A stretch of 23,791 nt of DNA from an uncultured Collinsella sp. (GCA_959596505.1 CAUFWM010000024.1:1-23791); one strand, 5' to 3'; shown: positions 6,694-14,517, counted from the first letter of the stretch. Notes: generated by a model from the letters alone, not told the origin. A program made the numbers and translations.

Positions 6694-7140
6694 TTACAGA
6701 TTGTCTGTGTCCAGGACGATGGTGAACGGACCGTCGTTGACCAGGTCGACCTTCATATCGGCGCCAAAGATACCGTGCGCCACATGCTCAACGTCCTGAG
6801 CGACGAGTGTCAAAAAGTACTCGTAAAGTTCGTTAGCGACATCGGGCGCGCCGGCGTCCGTAAACGACGGACGGCGGCCGTGGCGGCAGTCGGCAAACAG
6901 CGTGAACTGCGACACCACGAGCACCTCGCCGTCGACATCCGCCAGCGCCAAGTTGGTCTTGCCGTTCTCGTCCTCGTTGATACGCAGCCCGCGGAGCTTG
7001 CCCCACAGCTTGTCGGCTTCGGCGCGTGTGTCGCCGTGGCCCACGCCCAGCAGCACCAAGTAGCCGCGTCCAATACGGCCCACGCACTCGTCGCCGACTG
7101 TCACGCTGGCGTTGAGCACGCGCTGCACCACCGCACGCAC
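6694..7140 (-). CDS. dtd: D-aminoacyl-tRNA deacylase
   Basis: Hydrolyses D-amino acids wrongly attached to tRNA, protecting translation. The 148 residues match the family length. It starts MRAVVQRV and shows the signature SQFTLFAD near residue 78, GRRPSF near 88 and the C-terminal NDGPFTIVLD (normally NDGPVT), which forms the cross-dimer active-site motif. The start is GTG at 7140; GAGGAG at the very end of rdgB lies six bases before it, and only three bases separate the genes, so the two are translationally coupled. Downstream, a T6 run at about 6665-6670 lacks a clear stem. Confidence 0.95.
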   Translation of the reverse strand: MRAVVQRVLNASVTVGDECVGRIGRGYLVLLGVGHGDTRAEADKLWGKLRGLRINEDENGKTNLALADVDGEVLVVSQFTLFADCRHGRRPSFTDAGAPDVANELYEYFLTLVAQDVEHVAHGIFGADMKVDLVNDGPFTIVLDTDNL

Positions 7141-7143
7141 GGT

Positions 7144-7785
7144 CTACTCCTCGCCCGTCAGCTTGGCGGACAGATGCTCGAGCGCATGGAAACGATGGCT
7201 GATGGCGTTCTTCTCGTCCGCCGTGAGCTCGGCCATGGTCTTGCCCGGCGTATCGACCGGCAGGAACAGCGGGTCGTAGCCAAAACCGTGTTCGCCGCGG
7301 CCCTCGTGCGCGATAACGCCTTCGCAGGCGCCCTCGCCATAGGTGACCAGGCCGTCCGTATCGATAAGCGCGACGACGCTCATAAAGCGCGCGGTACGGT
7401 CCTCGTCTGCCACGCCTTCCAGGTTAACGAGAAGCTTGGCGTTGTTGGCGGCATCGTCGCCATGCACGCCCGCATAGCGCGCGCTATACACGCCCGGCTC
7501 ACCGTCCAACGCATCGACGACCAAGCCGGAGTCGTCGGCGATGGCCATAAGGCCCGTCTCCTCGACCGCAGCCTGCGCCTTGATGATGGCGTTCTCCAAA
7601 AACGTCGTGCCGTTTTCCTCGGGGTCCTCAAAATCGCCCAGCTGGCCGAGCGCCACAAAGCGCACCTCGGGCATGACCTTGCCCAAAATGGCCTCGATCT
7701 CGGTGAGCTTATGGGCGTTGCCGGTTGCCACGACGATGGTCGCCGCCGGGTCGAGGGTGTCGATGTCAATCTTCTCAAGTGCCAT
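7144..7785 (-). CDS. rdgB: XTP/dITP diphosphatase (non-canonical purine NTP pyrophosphatase, RdgB/HAM1 family)
   Basis: Removes ITP, dITP and XTP from the nucleotide pool so that deaminated bases are not built into DNA or RNA. The 213 residues contain the N-terminal ATGNAHKLTEI (about 20-30), the substrate-binding FLENAIIKA, the metal-binding ADDSGLVVDAL (around 83-93), SARYAG and the C-terminal HGFGYDPLF and SHRFHAL. AAGGAG lies seven bases before the ATG. It is followed by dtd with a three-base gap and preceded by rph with a 146-base gap containing a hairpin, so an internal promoter is possible, though none is clear. Confidence 0.95.
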   Translation of the reverse strand: MALEKIDIDTLDPAATIVVATGNAHKLTEIEAILGKVMPEVRFVALGQLGDFEDPEENGTTFLENAIIKAQAAVEETGLMAIADDSGLVVDALDGEPGVYSARYAGVHGDDAANNAKLLVNLEGVADEDRTARFMSVVALIDTDGLVTYGEGACEGVIAHEGRGEHGFGYDPLFLPVDTPGKTMAELTADEKNAISHRFHALEHLSAKLTGEE

Positions 7786-7896
7786 AGCTGGTCTCCTTTG
7801 TCTCTATAGCAATGCCGAGTTGAGGACGACGAGGACTTCGGCCTCTCTCCCGTCTCAATCAACGGCAGTCTTATACTTCGACGTTTTCCCAGATAA

Positions 7897-7933
7897 AACC
7901 TGCCAAAATAAACCTGTCCCTTTTTGGCAGGTT
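7897..7933 (-). repeat. Hairpin overlapping the rph stop codon (loop-conserved family, copy B)
   Basis: A perfect 12-bp stem pairs 7897-7908 (AACCTGCCAAAA) with 7922-7933 (TTTTGGCAGGTT) around a 13-base loop. On the minus strand the loop reads AGGGACAGGTTTA, matching the core GGGACAGGTTA of the hairpin at 327-359. The stem begins within the rph TAA (7934-7932). After the stem the minus strand reads TTATCTGG, so it is at best a weak terminator. The rest of the rph-rdgB gap holds nothing I recognise. Confidence 0.65.
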
Positions 7934-8657
7934 AGGCGAGGGCTTGGCGCTGAAGCTCGATGAGCTCGGCGATACCCTTATCGCCCAGGTCGAGCAGGGC
8001 GTTAAGACGCTTGCGGTCGAAGGGCGCCTGCTCGCCGGTACCCTGGAGTTCGATCATCTCACCGGTGTCGGTGGCGACGAGGTTCATGTCGACCTCGGCG
8101 TGGCTGTCCTCGGAATAATCCAAGTCGAGCAGGGTGTTGCCGTCGACGACGCCCATGGAAATGGCGGCAACCTGGCCCGTGAGCGGGATGCGCTCGAGTT
8201 TGCCCGCCTCGACCCACATGGCAAGGGCGTCGTGCAGCGCCACCCAGGCGCCGGTAATGCTCGCCGTACGCGTGCCGCCATCGGCCTGGATCACATCGCA
8301 GTCGACGGTAACGGTGTACTCGCCGAGCGCCTTCATATTGACGACGGTACGCAGGCTGCGGCCGATAAGCCGCTCGATCTCCATGGAGCGGCCCTTGCGG
8401 TTGGCATGCTCGCGCTTGCAGCGTTTACCGGTCGAGGCCGGTAGCATCGCATATTCCGCCGTTACCCAGCCGGCCTTGGCGCCCTTGCGCCAACCAGGCA
8501 CACCCTCCTCGATGGTGGCGGCGCACAGTACGCGCGTGTCGCCGAACTCAGTCAGGCACGAGCCGTGGGCGTGCTTCATGACGCCGCGGGTGAGCTTAAC
8601 GGGGCGCAGCTCGTTGGCGGCGCGGCCGTTGGCGCGGTTAACCTGCATGTATTCCAT
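7932..8657 (-). CDS. rph: Ribonuclease PH
   Basis: A phosphate-dependent 3'-to-5' exoribonuclease that trims tRNA precursor ends. The 241 residues match the family. Visible landmarks are RANGRAANELRPVKLTRG at the N-terminus, GSCLTEFGDTRVLCAAT, the Arg-rich segment near 85-100 (NRKGRSMEIERLIGRSLR), which places the phosphate-binding arginines, VDCDVIQADGGTRTASITG, and the catalytic-site region DLDYSEDSHAEVDMN. GAAAGGA lies seven bases before the ATG at 8657; a second in-frame ATG three codons on is less well placed. It is followed by a hairpin that overlaps the stop codon, then rdgB. rph next to rdgB is a common bacterial arrangement. Confidence 0.96.
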   Translation of the reverse strand: MEYMQVNRANGRAANELRPVKLTRGVMKHAHGSCLTEFGDTRVLCAATIEEGVPGWRKGAKAGWVTAEYAMLPASTGKRCKREHANRKGRSMEIERLIGRSLRTVVNMKALGEYTVTVDCDVIQADGGTRTASITGAWVALHDALAMWVEAGKLERIPLTGQVAAISMGVVDGNTLLDLDYSEDSHAEVDMNLVATDTGEMIELQGTGEQAPFDRKRLNALLDLGDKGIAELIELQRQALA

Positions 8658-8710
8658 GGAACTATCCTTTCGGCAAAAGATGTGGCGAAGCCTCCGGCGA
8701 CATTGCGAGC

Positions 8711-9595
8711 CTAACCGAGTTCGTCGATATCGACATGCTCGATGCTTTTAAGCGGCTGGCCAAAGATAAAGCTACCCGCCACCGCAAACTCGGCAATGTT
8801 GTCAGACGTGGTGGCAAAGCGATGCTGTGGCTCGGCGGCATCGCCCGCCAGCTGCTCACGGCGCGTGAGGATATCGGTCAGCTCGCGGGTGGTCTCCTCG
8901 GCGGAGCTCACCACGCGCACCCCGGGTCCTAGCGCATGGCGGATGGGACCCACCAGCAGCGGGAAATGCGTGCAGCCGAGTACCACGGTATCGATGCCAC
9001 GATCGTGCAGCGGCTCGACCGTGGTGCCGACCAGCGCGCGAACGGCTGGCGTATCAAAAATATCCTCGTTCTCGAGCCACTGCTCCTGCAGATGCGCGCC
9101 CGAGGCGAGCTCGTGCTCGACGACCTCGACAAAGCTCGAAGCCGGGCAGCCATACACATCGACACCAGCATCCAAATCCTGGATGGCGCGCGTGTAGGCG
9201 CCCGAGCGAATGGTGAGGTTGGTGGCGAGCACGCCCACGCGACGCGTACGCGTGCTGTTGATGGCGGCGCGTGCGCCCGGGGCGATCACGCCGATCACAG
9301 GAACGTCGAGCACTTGCTGAGCCAGACGCAAGGCCGCGGCGGTCGCCGTGTTACAGGCGATGACCATGATCTTAACGTCGTGCCTCGATAGCCAGCGGCC
9401 CGCCTGCAGCGCAAACGAGCGAACCTCGTCCTCGGTGCGGGTGCCATAAGGGCAGCGCTTTGTGTCACCGAAATAGTAGACGGACTCGTGCGGAAGCGCC
9501 GTTGCGATCGCGCGCGCGACCGTTAAGCCGCCCAGGCCCGAGTCGAACACGCCGATCGGACGCGTGTCCCCGGCCAGATTATCGATATCGGACAT
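8711..9595 (-). CDS. murI: Glutamate racemase
   Basis: Interconverts L- and D-glutamate, supplying D-Glu for the peptidoglycan stem. From the ATG at 9595 the protein has 294 residues. It shows VFDSGLGG (D18, S19), the first catalytic cysteine in ACNTATAA (C81) and the second in LGCTHFPLL (C208), with YFGDTKRCPYG between. The ATG at 9595 is chosen because GGTGAGG lies just before it; an in-frame ATG at 9631 has no ribosome binding site and would add 12 residues that do not look conserved. It lies between the HAD phosphatase gene (51-base gap) and rph (53-base gap), in a run that includes murE, consistent with cell-wall supply. Confidence 0.95.
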   Translation of the reverse strand: MSDIDNLAGDTRPIGVFDSGLGGLTVARAIATALPHESVYYFGDTKRCPYGTRTEDEVRSFALQAGRWLSRHDVKIMVIACNTATAAALRLAQQVLDVPVIGVIAPGARAAINSTRTRRVGVLATNLTIRSGAYTRAIQDLDAGVDVYGCPASSFVEVVEHELASGAHLQEQWLENEDIFDTPAVRALVGTTVEPLHDRGIDTVVLGCTHFPLLVGPIRHALGPGVRVVSSAEETTRELTDILTRREQLAGDAAEPQHRFATTSDNIAEFAVAGSFIFGQPLKSIEHVDIDELG

Positions 9596-9646
9596 TACCT
9601 CACCAGATTCTCTCTCGAAAAATGCGACCATGCGTGATGCGTCGCG

Positions 9647-10558
9647 CTACGAACGGGCCGCGACCAACAGCTCGGCCGTTGCCGCCCAACCGTCGACAAT
9701 CTTGCCGCGCGTTACATAGGCATTGTCGCAGGCGTCCAAGAACTCCGGGGCACCGGCGCTCGTCAGACCGTTCTCGACCAGGCAGAACATGCCAACATGG
9801 TCGGCCATGTAGAAGTCGGACTCGGAGTCGCCGAGCGCAAGCGTCTCCTCGCGCTCGATCCCCAGGTGCTCGCAGAAGCGCGCAATGGCAACGCCTTTGT
9901 TGAGACCCGCCGGATTGATGTTGAAGGCGCGGCCGTCCTCGACGCGATTAAGCTCGAGCGTCGTCGGCTTGGACAGGTGAGTCAGATGGCCGTTGCAAGC
10001 CCAGACCAGACCGCAGCCGGCCTCGTCCAGGATGGCCTGGACCTCATCGTCGGGCACATCGCCGCGCATGCCGACGGTGACCTCACGGTACTTGTAGCCG
10101 GTCGACATGTCGTTGTGGTATTCGATCTTGTGCGGCCAGCGGGCAAGGATCTTCTCGCACACGCCGGTCTGCTCGATCACCTGGTGCGGCGTGAGACCGC
10201 AGGCGGGGTCGTAGGGCATGTCGCCCGTCAGGTACTCCCAGTCGTTGGCCTTGAGGTCGTACATGACCAGGCCGCCCATCTCGCCGATGTAGGAGTTGAG
10301 GCCGAGCACGCGGGCGTCCTCATGGATCATGGTGCGATTGCGACCCGAGGTGGGAACCACCTGGATGCCGGCACGGGCGAGCGCGACAACCGCCTCGACG
10401 AGCTTGGTCGAGGGATTGCCGTCGTTATCGCGCAGCACGCACGAGCCGGGGGCGAGCATCGTGGCGTCCAGATCGGTAAAGACATACTTGACCTTGGCAA
10501 GGCGCTCGCGCATCTCGCCCGAAAGCTCGGCAACGGTCGGCAGGATGTTGTGGGACAT
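9647..10558 (-). CDS. HAD superfamily phosphatase, subfamily IIB (Cof-like)
   Basis: A 303-residue haloacid-dehalogenase-type hydrolase. Motif I is VFTDLDAT (nucleophile D29, acid D31), motif II the serine in VPTSGRN (S71), motif III the lysine in LNKGVA (K221) and motif IV GDSESDFYMA (243-252). The long insertion between motifs II and III is the C2-type cap of the Cof and mannosyl-3-phosphoglycerate phosphatase branch. The substrate cannot be read from sequence; sugar phosphates are usual. The ATG at 10558 has GGAG five bases upstream; a GTG two codons earlier overlaps that site. It sits between murE (30-base gap) and murI, so it is likely cotranscribed with cell-wall genes, but a cell-wall role is only a guess. 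Confidence 0.88.
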   Translation of the reverse strand: MSHNILPTVAELSGEMRERLAKVKYVFTDLDATMLAPGSCVLRDNDGNPSTKLVEAVVALARAGIQVVPTSGRNRTMIHEDARVLGLNSYIGEMGGLVMYDLKANDWEYLTGDMPYDPACGLTPHQVIEQTGVCEKILARWPHKIEYHNDMSTGYKYREVTVGMRGDVPDDEVQAILDEAGCGLVWACNGHLTHLSKPTTLELNRVEDGRAFNINPAGLNKGVAIARFCEHLGIEREETLALGDSESDFYMADHVGMFCLVENGLTSAGAPEFLDACDNAYVTRGKIVDGWAATAELLVAARS

Positions 10559-10588
10559 GGTCACTCCGTTTACATAGAAGGGGCTGGT

Positions 10589-12106
10589 CTAGGCGTCGTA
10601 CGCCGCAAGGGTGCGCTTGAGAATCGAACCGTCGCGCTCACAAGGCTCGGGTCCGTTCTTGCGCAGCATACACTCTTCCTCGCCCTTACCGGTCACGATG
10701 ACCACGGCAGGACGGACAGTTTCGCGCACGGCAGTCTTGATAGCGGCAACGCGATCAGTCACGATTTGCCAGTTATCATTTCCCTGCGCTTGAACGTTGC
10801 GCGCGATCTCGGCGCAGATGTCCTCGACATCCTCGGGGCCGGGGTCATCCTCGGTAATCACGATTCGGTCGGCATACTTGCCAGCGGCGATGCCCATCGT
10901 GGTGCGTCGATCGACACCCTTACCGCCCGTAGCGCCAAATACAACCGCCAGCTCGCGCTCGGGATAGTTCTCGCGCAAGTCGCGCAGGAGTGTCTCGAGG
11001 CTCATGCCGTTATGTGCAAAATCGACGATGCCCAGGATTTTGCCCGATACGGACGGATAGAGCTCCATACGACCGGGAACGAAGACGCCCTCAAAGCCAT
11101 GGACGATACCCTCTTCGGAAATGCCCAGGGCCTCGGCGCAGGCAATAGCGGCAAGCGCGTTGGACACATTGAACTTAACCGGCGTGGGAATCACAATGTC
11201 ACGCGTAAAACGGGGCGTGCGCACCGTTGCCACCACGCCGCAGTCGCCATTGCGAATCGCCAGCGCAAGCACGTCGGCACGCTCGTCGGTCAGGGAGAAC
11301 GTCACCGTACGTTCGCAACGAGATGCCGCCTCGAGCACGCGATCGACCTTATCCATATCGAGATTGACCACGGCAAAACGGCTCTGCAAGAAGATTTTGA
11401 GCTTGCTGGCAAAGTAATCCTCGAGCGTCGGATGCTCAATCGGCGAAATGTGATCCTCGCCGATATTGGTAAAGGCGCCGACTTCAAAGTCAATCTTGCC
11501 CGTACGCTCGTATTTGAGGCCCTGACTCGATGCCTCCATAACCAGCCACGGAGCACCCGCCTCCGCAGCATGCGCGATGCGAGACTGCAGCAGGAAGGAT
11601 TCGGGGGTCGTCAGCTTGGAAGGGCCCGTCTCGATGCCGTCGTCGAACTCAATGCCCGTATTAAGAGCGGGTCGATGACAGCCCGTAAGCTTGGCCTCGT
11701 TGGCGAGGATGCCGCGCAGATAAAAGCTGCAGGTCGACTTGCCCTTGGTGCCTGTAAAGGCGCAGACCTTCACCTTACCCGACGGGTGCCCATAAAAGGC
11801 ATCTGCCACCACGGCGAGCGTGCGACGAATATCGCTCACAATCACCGCGGGAAGATCAACATCGTAATCGACCTCGGAAACGTAGGCCACGGTGCCATCG
11901 GCGATTGCCGAAAGCAGGTACTCGCGCTTAAACGCACGGCCCTTGCAGACAAACAACGTGCCCGGACGCACCTGGCGCGAGTCATCAGTCGCAAACTCAA
12001 TGCGCTGGTCGCACGAAGCGCTCGGTCTGGAAACAACAAGGTCATCTTCCTCGAGCAACTCTATATAGCGCATCAGAGTTAGCTTCTCTTGTGTCGGACT
12101 CGACAT
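10589..12106 (-). CDS. murE: UDP-N-acetylmuramoyl-tripeptide synthetase (MurE family)
   Basis: Adds the third residue, a diamine, to UDP-MurNAc-L-Ala-D-Glu. From the ATG at 12106 (GAGAGG seven bases upstream) the protein has 505 residues; the frame extends further upstream to 12274 without support. The Mur ligase landmarks are the ATP loop GTKGKST (119-125, Lys where Asn is common), TTPES (167-171), EASSQGLKYER, the likely carbamylated Lys in YFASKLKIF (K235) and VDFAHNGMSLE (361-371). The diamine-selecting motif is DDPG (420-423) instead of the DNPR of meso-diaminopimelate enzymes; the D(D/N)P(N/A) form is typical of L-lysine-adding enzymes, so a Lys- or Orn-type wall is more likely. It heads the murE-HAD-murI run and is divergent from asnB. 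Confidence 0.9.
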   Translation of the reverse strand: MSSPTQEKLTLMRYIELLEEDDLVVSRPSASCDQRIEFATDDSRQVRPGTLFVCKGRAFKREYLLSAIADGTVAYVSEVDYDVDLPAVIVSDIRRTLAVVADAFYGHPSGKVKVCAFTGTKGKSTCSFYLRGILANEAKLTGCHRPALNTGIEFDDGIETGPSKLTTPESFLLQSRIAHAAEAGAPWLVMEASSQGLKYERTGKIDFEVGAFTNIGEDHISPIEHPTLEDYFASKLKIFLQSRFAVVNLDMDKVDRVLEAASRCERTVTFSLTDERADVLALAIRNGDCGVVATVRTPRFTRDIVIPTPVKFNVSNALAAIACAEALGISEEGIVHGFEGVFVPGRMELYPSVSGKILGIVDFAHNGMSLETLLRDLRENYPERELAVVFGATGGKGVDRRTTMGIAAGKYADRIVITEDDPGPEDVEDICAEIARNVQAQGNDNWQIVTDRVAAIKTAVRETVRPAVVIVTGKGEEECMLRKNGPEPCERDGSILKRTLAAYDA

Positions 12107-12239
12107 ACAAAGACCTCTCTCGCTAAATTCAGCCTTAAAGGGCAGAAGACGTCCCGCGGCAGAAACGATGAAACATTCTGTATTATCAACCATCCTAATA
12201 TGCCACCTGACCTTACGCGCATCACAGCCTTCTAAAAAA

Positions 12240-12267
12240 TTGCATGGACTGTGCCGTGGTCTAATAA
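12240..12267 (+). promoter_or_regulatory. Candidate promoter for the asnB leader
   Basis: TTGCAT (12240-12245) and TAATAA (12262-12267) are separated by 16 bases, giving an expected start near 12274 and a leader of about 230 bases before asnB. The rest of the murE-asnB gap upstream (12107-12239) shows AT-rich stretches such as TGTATTAT near 12180 but no better promoter for either strand. Confidence 0.5.
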
Positions 12268-12360
12268 ATGGCAACGGTGTTCACCCCGTGTAAAAACAAG
12301 GAAATCTGGGTGCTGTTCTTTAACATAGCGTTCGCAACCACGGCCCGCCGCTTCGTCTGA
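12268..12360 (+). CDS. Possible 30-residue leader peptide upstream of asnB
   Basis: An ORF from ATG 12268 to TGA 12358-12360, too short for normal gene calling. It starts MATVFTPCKNKEIW and has a hydrophobic middle (WVLFFNIAFA). Third positions are 77 percent G/C against about 40 percent at positions one and two, the pattern of translated genes here and unlike the surrounding AT-richer gap. It overlaps the left arm of the terminator at 12337-12380 and its stop codon falls in the terminator loop. Two AAC (Asn) codons occur. There is no clear ribosome binding site, and the candidate promoter's -10 abuts the ATG, so a leaderless GTG start at 12277 is an alternative. Unproven. Confidence 0.3.
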   Translation: MATVFTPCKNKEIWVLFFNIAFATTARRFV

Positions 12361-12380
12361 AGATCGGGACGTGGTTTTTT
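12337..12380 (+). terminator. Intrinsic terminator inside the asnB leader (possible attenuator)
   Basis: ACCACGGCCCG (12337-12347) pairs with CGGGACGTGGT (12365-12375), 10 of 11 positions, followed by TTTTTT (12375-12380). It lies 126 bases before the asnB ATG with no gene of normal size between it and the upstream divergent murE, so it can only end a short leader transcript. GCCGTGGT at 12253-12260 is perfectly complementary to the left arm and could form a competing structure if transcription begins upstream of it. I see no T-box core or known riboswitch consensus. Confidence 0.7.
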
Positions 12381-12452
12381 CGGTTCGCTCGGCGCTTATG
12401 CCCTATCACGAAACAAAAGATTGGCATGATAGTAAAGATTATTTGACATCAG

Positions 12453-12473
12453 CTGCCACAATCCTTGCGGCAG
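12453..12473 (+). promoter_or_regulatory. Small hairpin upstream of the asnB ribosome binding site
   Basis: CTGCC (12453-12457) pairs with GGCAG (12469-12473), with CAA/TTG continuing the stem after an A-C mismatch. It is about 20 bases before the AAAGGA site, and a TTGACA hexamer (12443-12448) lies just before it without a matching -10. A role in asnB translation is possible but unsupported. Confidence 0.3.
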
Positions 12474-12505
12474 TACACCTGAGCCGTCAGCAGAAAGGAT
12501 CTTGC

Positions 12506-14374
12506 ATGTGCGGTTTTGTCGGTTTTACCGGTACAGATGAACAGAGTGAGCTGGTTCTCACGGCCATGATGAATCGCATCATCCACCGTGGTCCCGATAT
12601 GGGCGGCCAGCATATCGTCGACAACGTTGCCCTTGGCTTCCGTCGTCTTTCGATTCTCGATCTTTCCGAAGCTGGAGCCCAGCCCATGTCGAGCGACGAC
12701 GGCAAGGTCACGATTGTCTTCAACGGAGAGATCTACAACTTCCAGGAGCTTCGCGCCGAGCTGGAGGCGGCCGGCTACGCCTTCCACTGCAACGCTGATA
12801 CCGAAGTCCTGGTACACGGTTACGAGGAGTGGGGCGAGGACCTGGTCAACCGTCTGCGCGGCATGTACGCGTTCGTGATTCACGACCAGAACAAGAACAA
12901 ACTCTTTGGTGCTCGTGACATCTTTGGTATCAAGCCGTTCTATTACTACCAGGCATCCGATGGCTCGCTGCTGTTTGGCTCCGAGATCAAGAGCTTCCTG
13001 GACCATCCCAAGTTTGAGAAGGCTGTCAACCACGACGCGCTGCGCCCCTACCTGACGCTGCAATTCCCCGCCACGGAGGAGACCTTCTTTAAGGGCGTGT
13101 TCAAGCTTGCCCCGGCGCATTGCTTTACGTATGACCTGACGACCAACACCATGGACATCAAGCGTTACTGGAGCTGTGACTTCACCGACGACAACTCCAA
13201 GACCTTCGAGGAGTACGTGGACGAGTGCGACAAGGTCGTGCACGAAAGCGTCGCTGCGCACCGAATCGCCGATGTTAAGGTGGGCTCGTTCCTTTCTGGC
13301 GGTGTGGACTCCAGCTACATTGCCGCCTGTCTCATGCCCGACACCACGTATTCTGTCGGCTTCGATTACAAGAACTTCAACGAGACCAACTACGCCGCCG
13401 AGCTTTCCGACAAGCTGGGCATCAAGAACGTGCGCAAGATGATTACCGCCGACGAGTTCTTTGATGCACTGCCCGATATCCAGTACCACATGGACGAGCC
13501 GCAATCGAACCTGTCCAGCGTGCCGCTGTACTATCTGGCGCAGATGGCTTCCAAGGAGGTCACCGTCGTCCTTTCGGGCGAGGGTGCCGACGAGCTGTTT
13601 GCCGGCTATGAGTGGTACGAGGACACCCCCGAGATGCGTACCTTTAAGAAACGCGTGCCGCTCGGCGTACGTCACGCCCTGGGCTCACTCGTTCAGCATC
13701 TCCCCTACTTTAAGGGACACAACTTCCTGACGAAATGCGCCGAGGTTCCCGAGCGCTGGTATGTGGGTCAGGCAAAGGTGTTCGACCCCTCCGAAGTCGA
13801 CGAGGTGCTCAAGCCCGCTTATAACACCGGCAAGAACGCCGCCGAGATGTGCGCCGAGTACTACAAGCAGGTTCCCGACTGCTGCGAGCTTTCCAAGAAA
13901 CAGTATCTGGATATGAACATGTGGCTGCCGGGTGACATTCTGCTCAAGGCCGACAAGATGTGCATGGCGCATTCTCTGGAGCTCCGCGTTCCGTTCCTGG
14001 ACAAGAAGGTCATGGAGTTTGCCGAGCACATTCCCGCCAACTACCGTGTTAACGAAGAAGGCTGCAAGCTCGTTCTGCGTCACGCTGCCAACCGCACGCT
14101 GCCCGACGAGTGGGCAACGCGCAAGAAGGTGGGCTTCCCCGTACCGGTCAAGTTCTGGCTGCGCGAGCAAAAGTATTACGACTACGTAAAGGAATACTTC
14201 ACCGCGCCGTGGGCTGCTGATTTCTTTGACACCGATGCGCTCATGAAACTGCTCGACGATCACTTTAAGGGTCGCGCGCTCAACCAGCGCAAGATCTATA
14301 CCACGCTGACGTTCCTCATTTGGTACAAGCGCTTCTTTATCGACGAGGACAAGGGCGCTAAAGTCGCCGCTTAG
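12506..14374 (+). CDS. asnB: Asparagine synthase (glutamine-hydrolysing)
   Basis: Makes asparagine from aspartate, ATP and glutamine. The 622-residue protein begins MCGFVGFTG, so Cys2 becomes the N-terminal nucleophile of the class II glutaminase domain after Met removal; this sets the start at 12506, with AAAGGA upstream, although the frame is open from 12371. The glutaminase domain (about 1-210) shows HRGPD, FRRLSILDLS, FNGEIYN and NADTEVLVHGYEEWG. The synthetase domain carries the PPi-loop FLSGGVDSS (SGGVDS 264-269) and SGEGADELFAGYEWY further on. It is the only protein-coding gene of normal size on the plus strand here, divergent from murE and followed by tRNA-Val. The upstream terminator suggests control by premature termination. 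Confidence 0.96.
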   Translation: MCGFVGFTGTDEQSELVLTAMMNRIIHRGPDMGGQHIVDNVALGFRRLSILDLSEAGAQPMSSDDGKVTIVFNGEIYNFQELRAELEAAGYAFHCNADTEVLVHGYEEWGEDLVNRLRGMYAFVIHDQNKNKLFGARDIFGIKPFYYYQASDGSLLFGSEIKSFLDHPKFEKAVNHDALRPYLTLQFPATEETFFKGVFKLAPAHCFTYDLTTNTMDIKRYWSCDFTDDNSKTFEEYVDECDKVVHESVAAHRIADVKVGSFLSGGVDSSYIAACLMPDTTYSVGFDYKNFNETNYAAELSDKLGIKNVRKMITADEFFDALPDIQYHMDEPQSNLSSVPLYYLAQMASKEVTVVLSGEGADELFAGYEWYEDTPEMRTFKKRVPLGVRHALGSLVQHLPYFKGHNFLTKCAEVPERWYVGQAKVFDPSEVDEVLKPAYNTGKNAAEMCAEYYKQVPDCCELSKKQYLDMNMWLPGDILLKADKMCMAHSLELRVPFLDKKVMEFAEHIPANYRVNEEGCKLVLRHAANRTLPDEWATRKKVGFPVPVKFWLREQKYYDYVKEYFTAPWAADFFDTDALMKLLDDHFKGRALNQRKIYTTLTFLIWYKRFFIDEDKGAKVAA

Positions 14375-14389
14375 TTTTCGTTATGAATT

Positions 14390-14416
14390 AGCGGTGAACC
14401 ACGCAGGGTTTCCGCT
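14390..14416 (+). terminator. Possible asnB 3' hairpin overlapping the tRNA-Val promoter
   Basis: AGCGG (14390-14394) pairs with CCGCT (14412-14416) and AACC (14397-14400) with GGTT (14407-14410). No T-run follows; the sequence passes straight into TATACT. It may end asnB mRNA weakly or be a dyad at the tRNA promoter. Confidence 0.35.
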
Positions 14417-14421
14417 ATACT
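14416..14421 (+). promoter_or_regulatory. -10 element of the tRNA-Val promoter
   Basis: TATACT ends 10 bases before the tRNA 5' end, a spacing that places the start almost at the mature tRNA. No good -35 is visible; GGTGAA lies at about the right distance. Confidence 0.5.
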
Positions 14422-14431
14422 CAATCTCTGC

Positions 14432-14507
14432 GGGCGATTGGCGCAACGGTTAGCGCAGGTGCTTTACACGCACAAGGCTGGGGGTTCGAATCCCTCATCG
14501 CCCACCA
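14432..14507 (+). tRNA. tRNA-Val (anticodon TAC)
   Basis: A 76-base gene with encoded CCA. The acceptor GGGCGAT pairs with ATCGCCC, the D stem is GCGC/GCGC, the anticodon loop TTTACAC gives anticodon TAC (14465-14467, codon GTA), and the T arm contains GGTTCGAATCC. Position 27-43 is a G-A mismatch. Its last 18 bases recur almost exactly at 14677-14694 in the repeat array downstream. Confidence 0.96.
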
Positions 14508-14517
14508 CTGATTTGTT

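Noticed and set aside
9797..12082. 761-codon plus-strand open frame opposite the HAD and murE genes
   Set aside because: It crosses two real minus-strand genes with clear catalytic motifs, has no ribosome binding site, and encodes no recognisable protein.
12268..12380. T-box or known riboswitch in the asnB leader
   Set aside because: No T-box core (AGGGTGG-type) or specifier-loop layout was found, and a GGTGTTCACC segment resembles the fluoride riboswitch only superficially.
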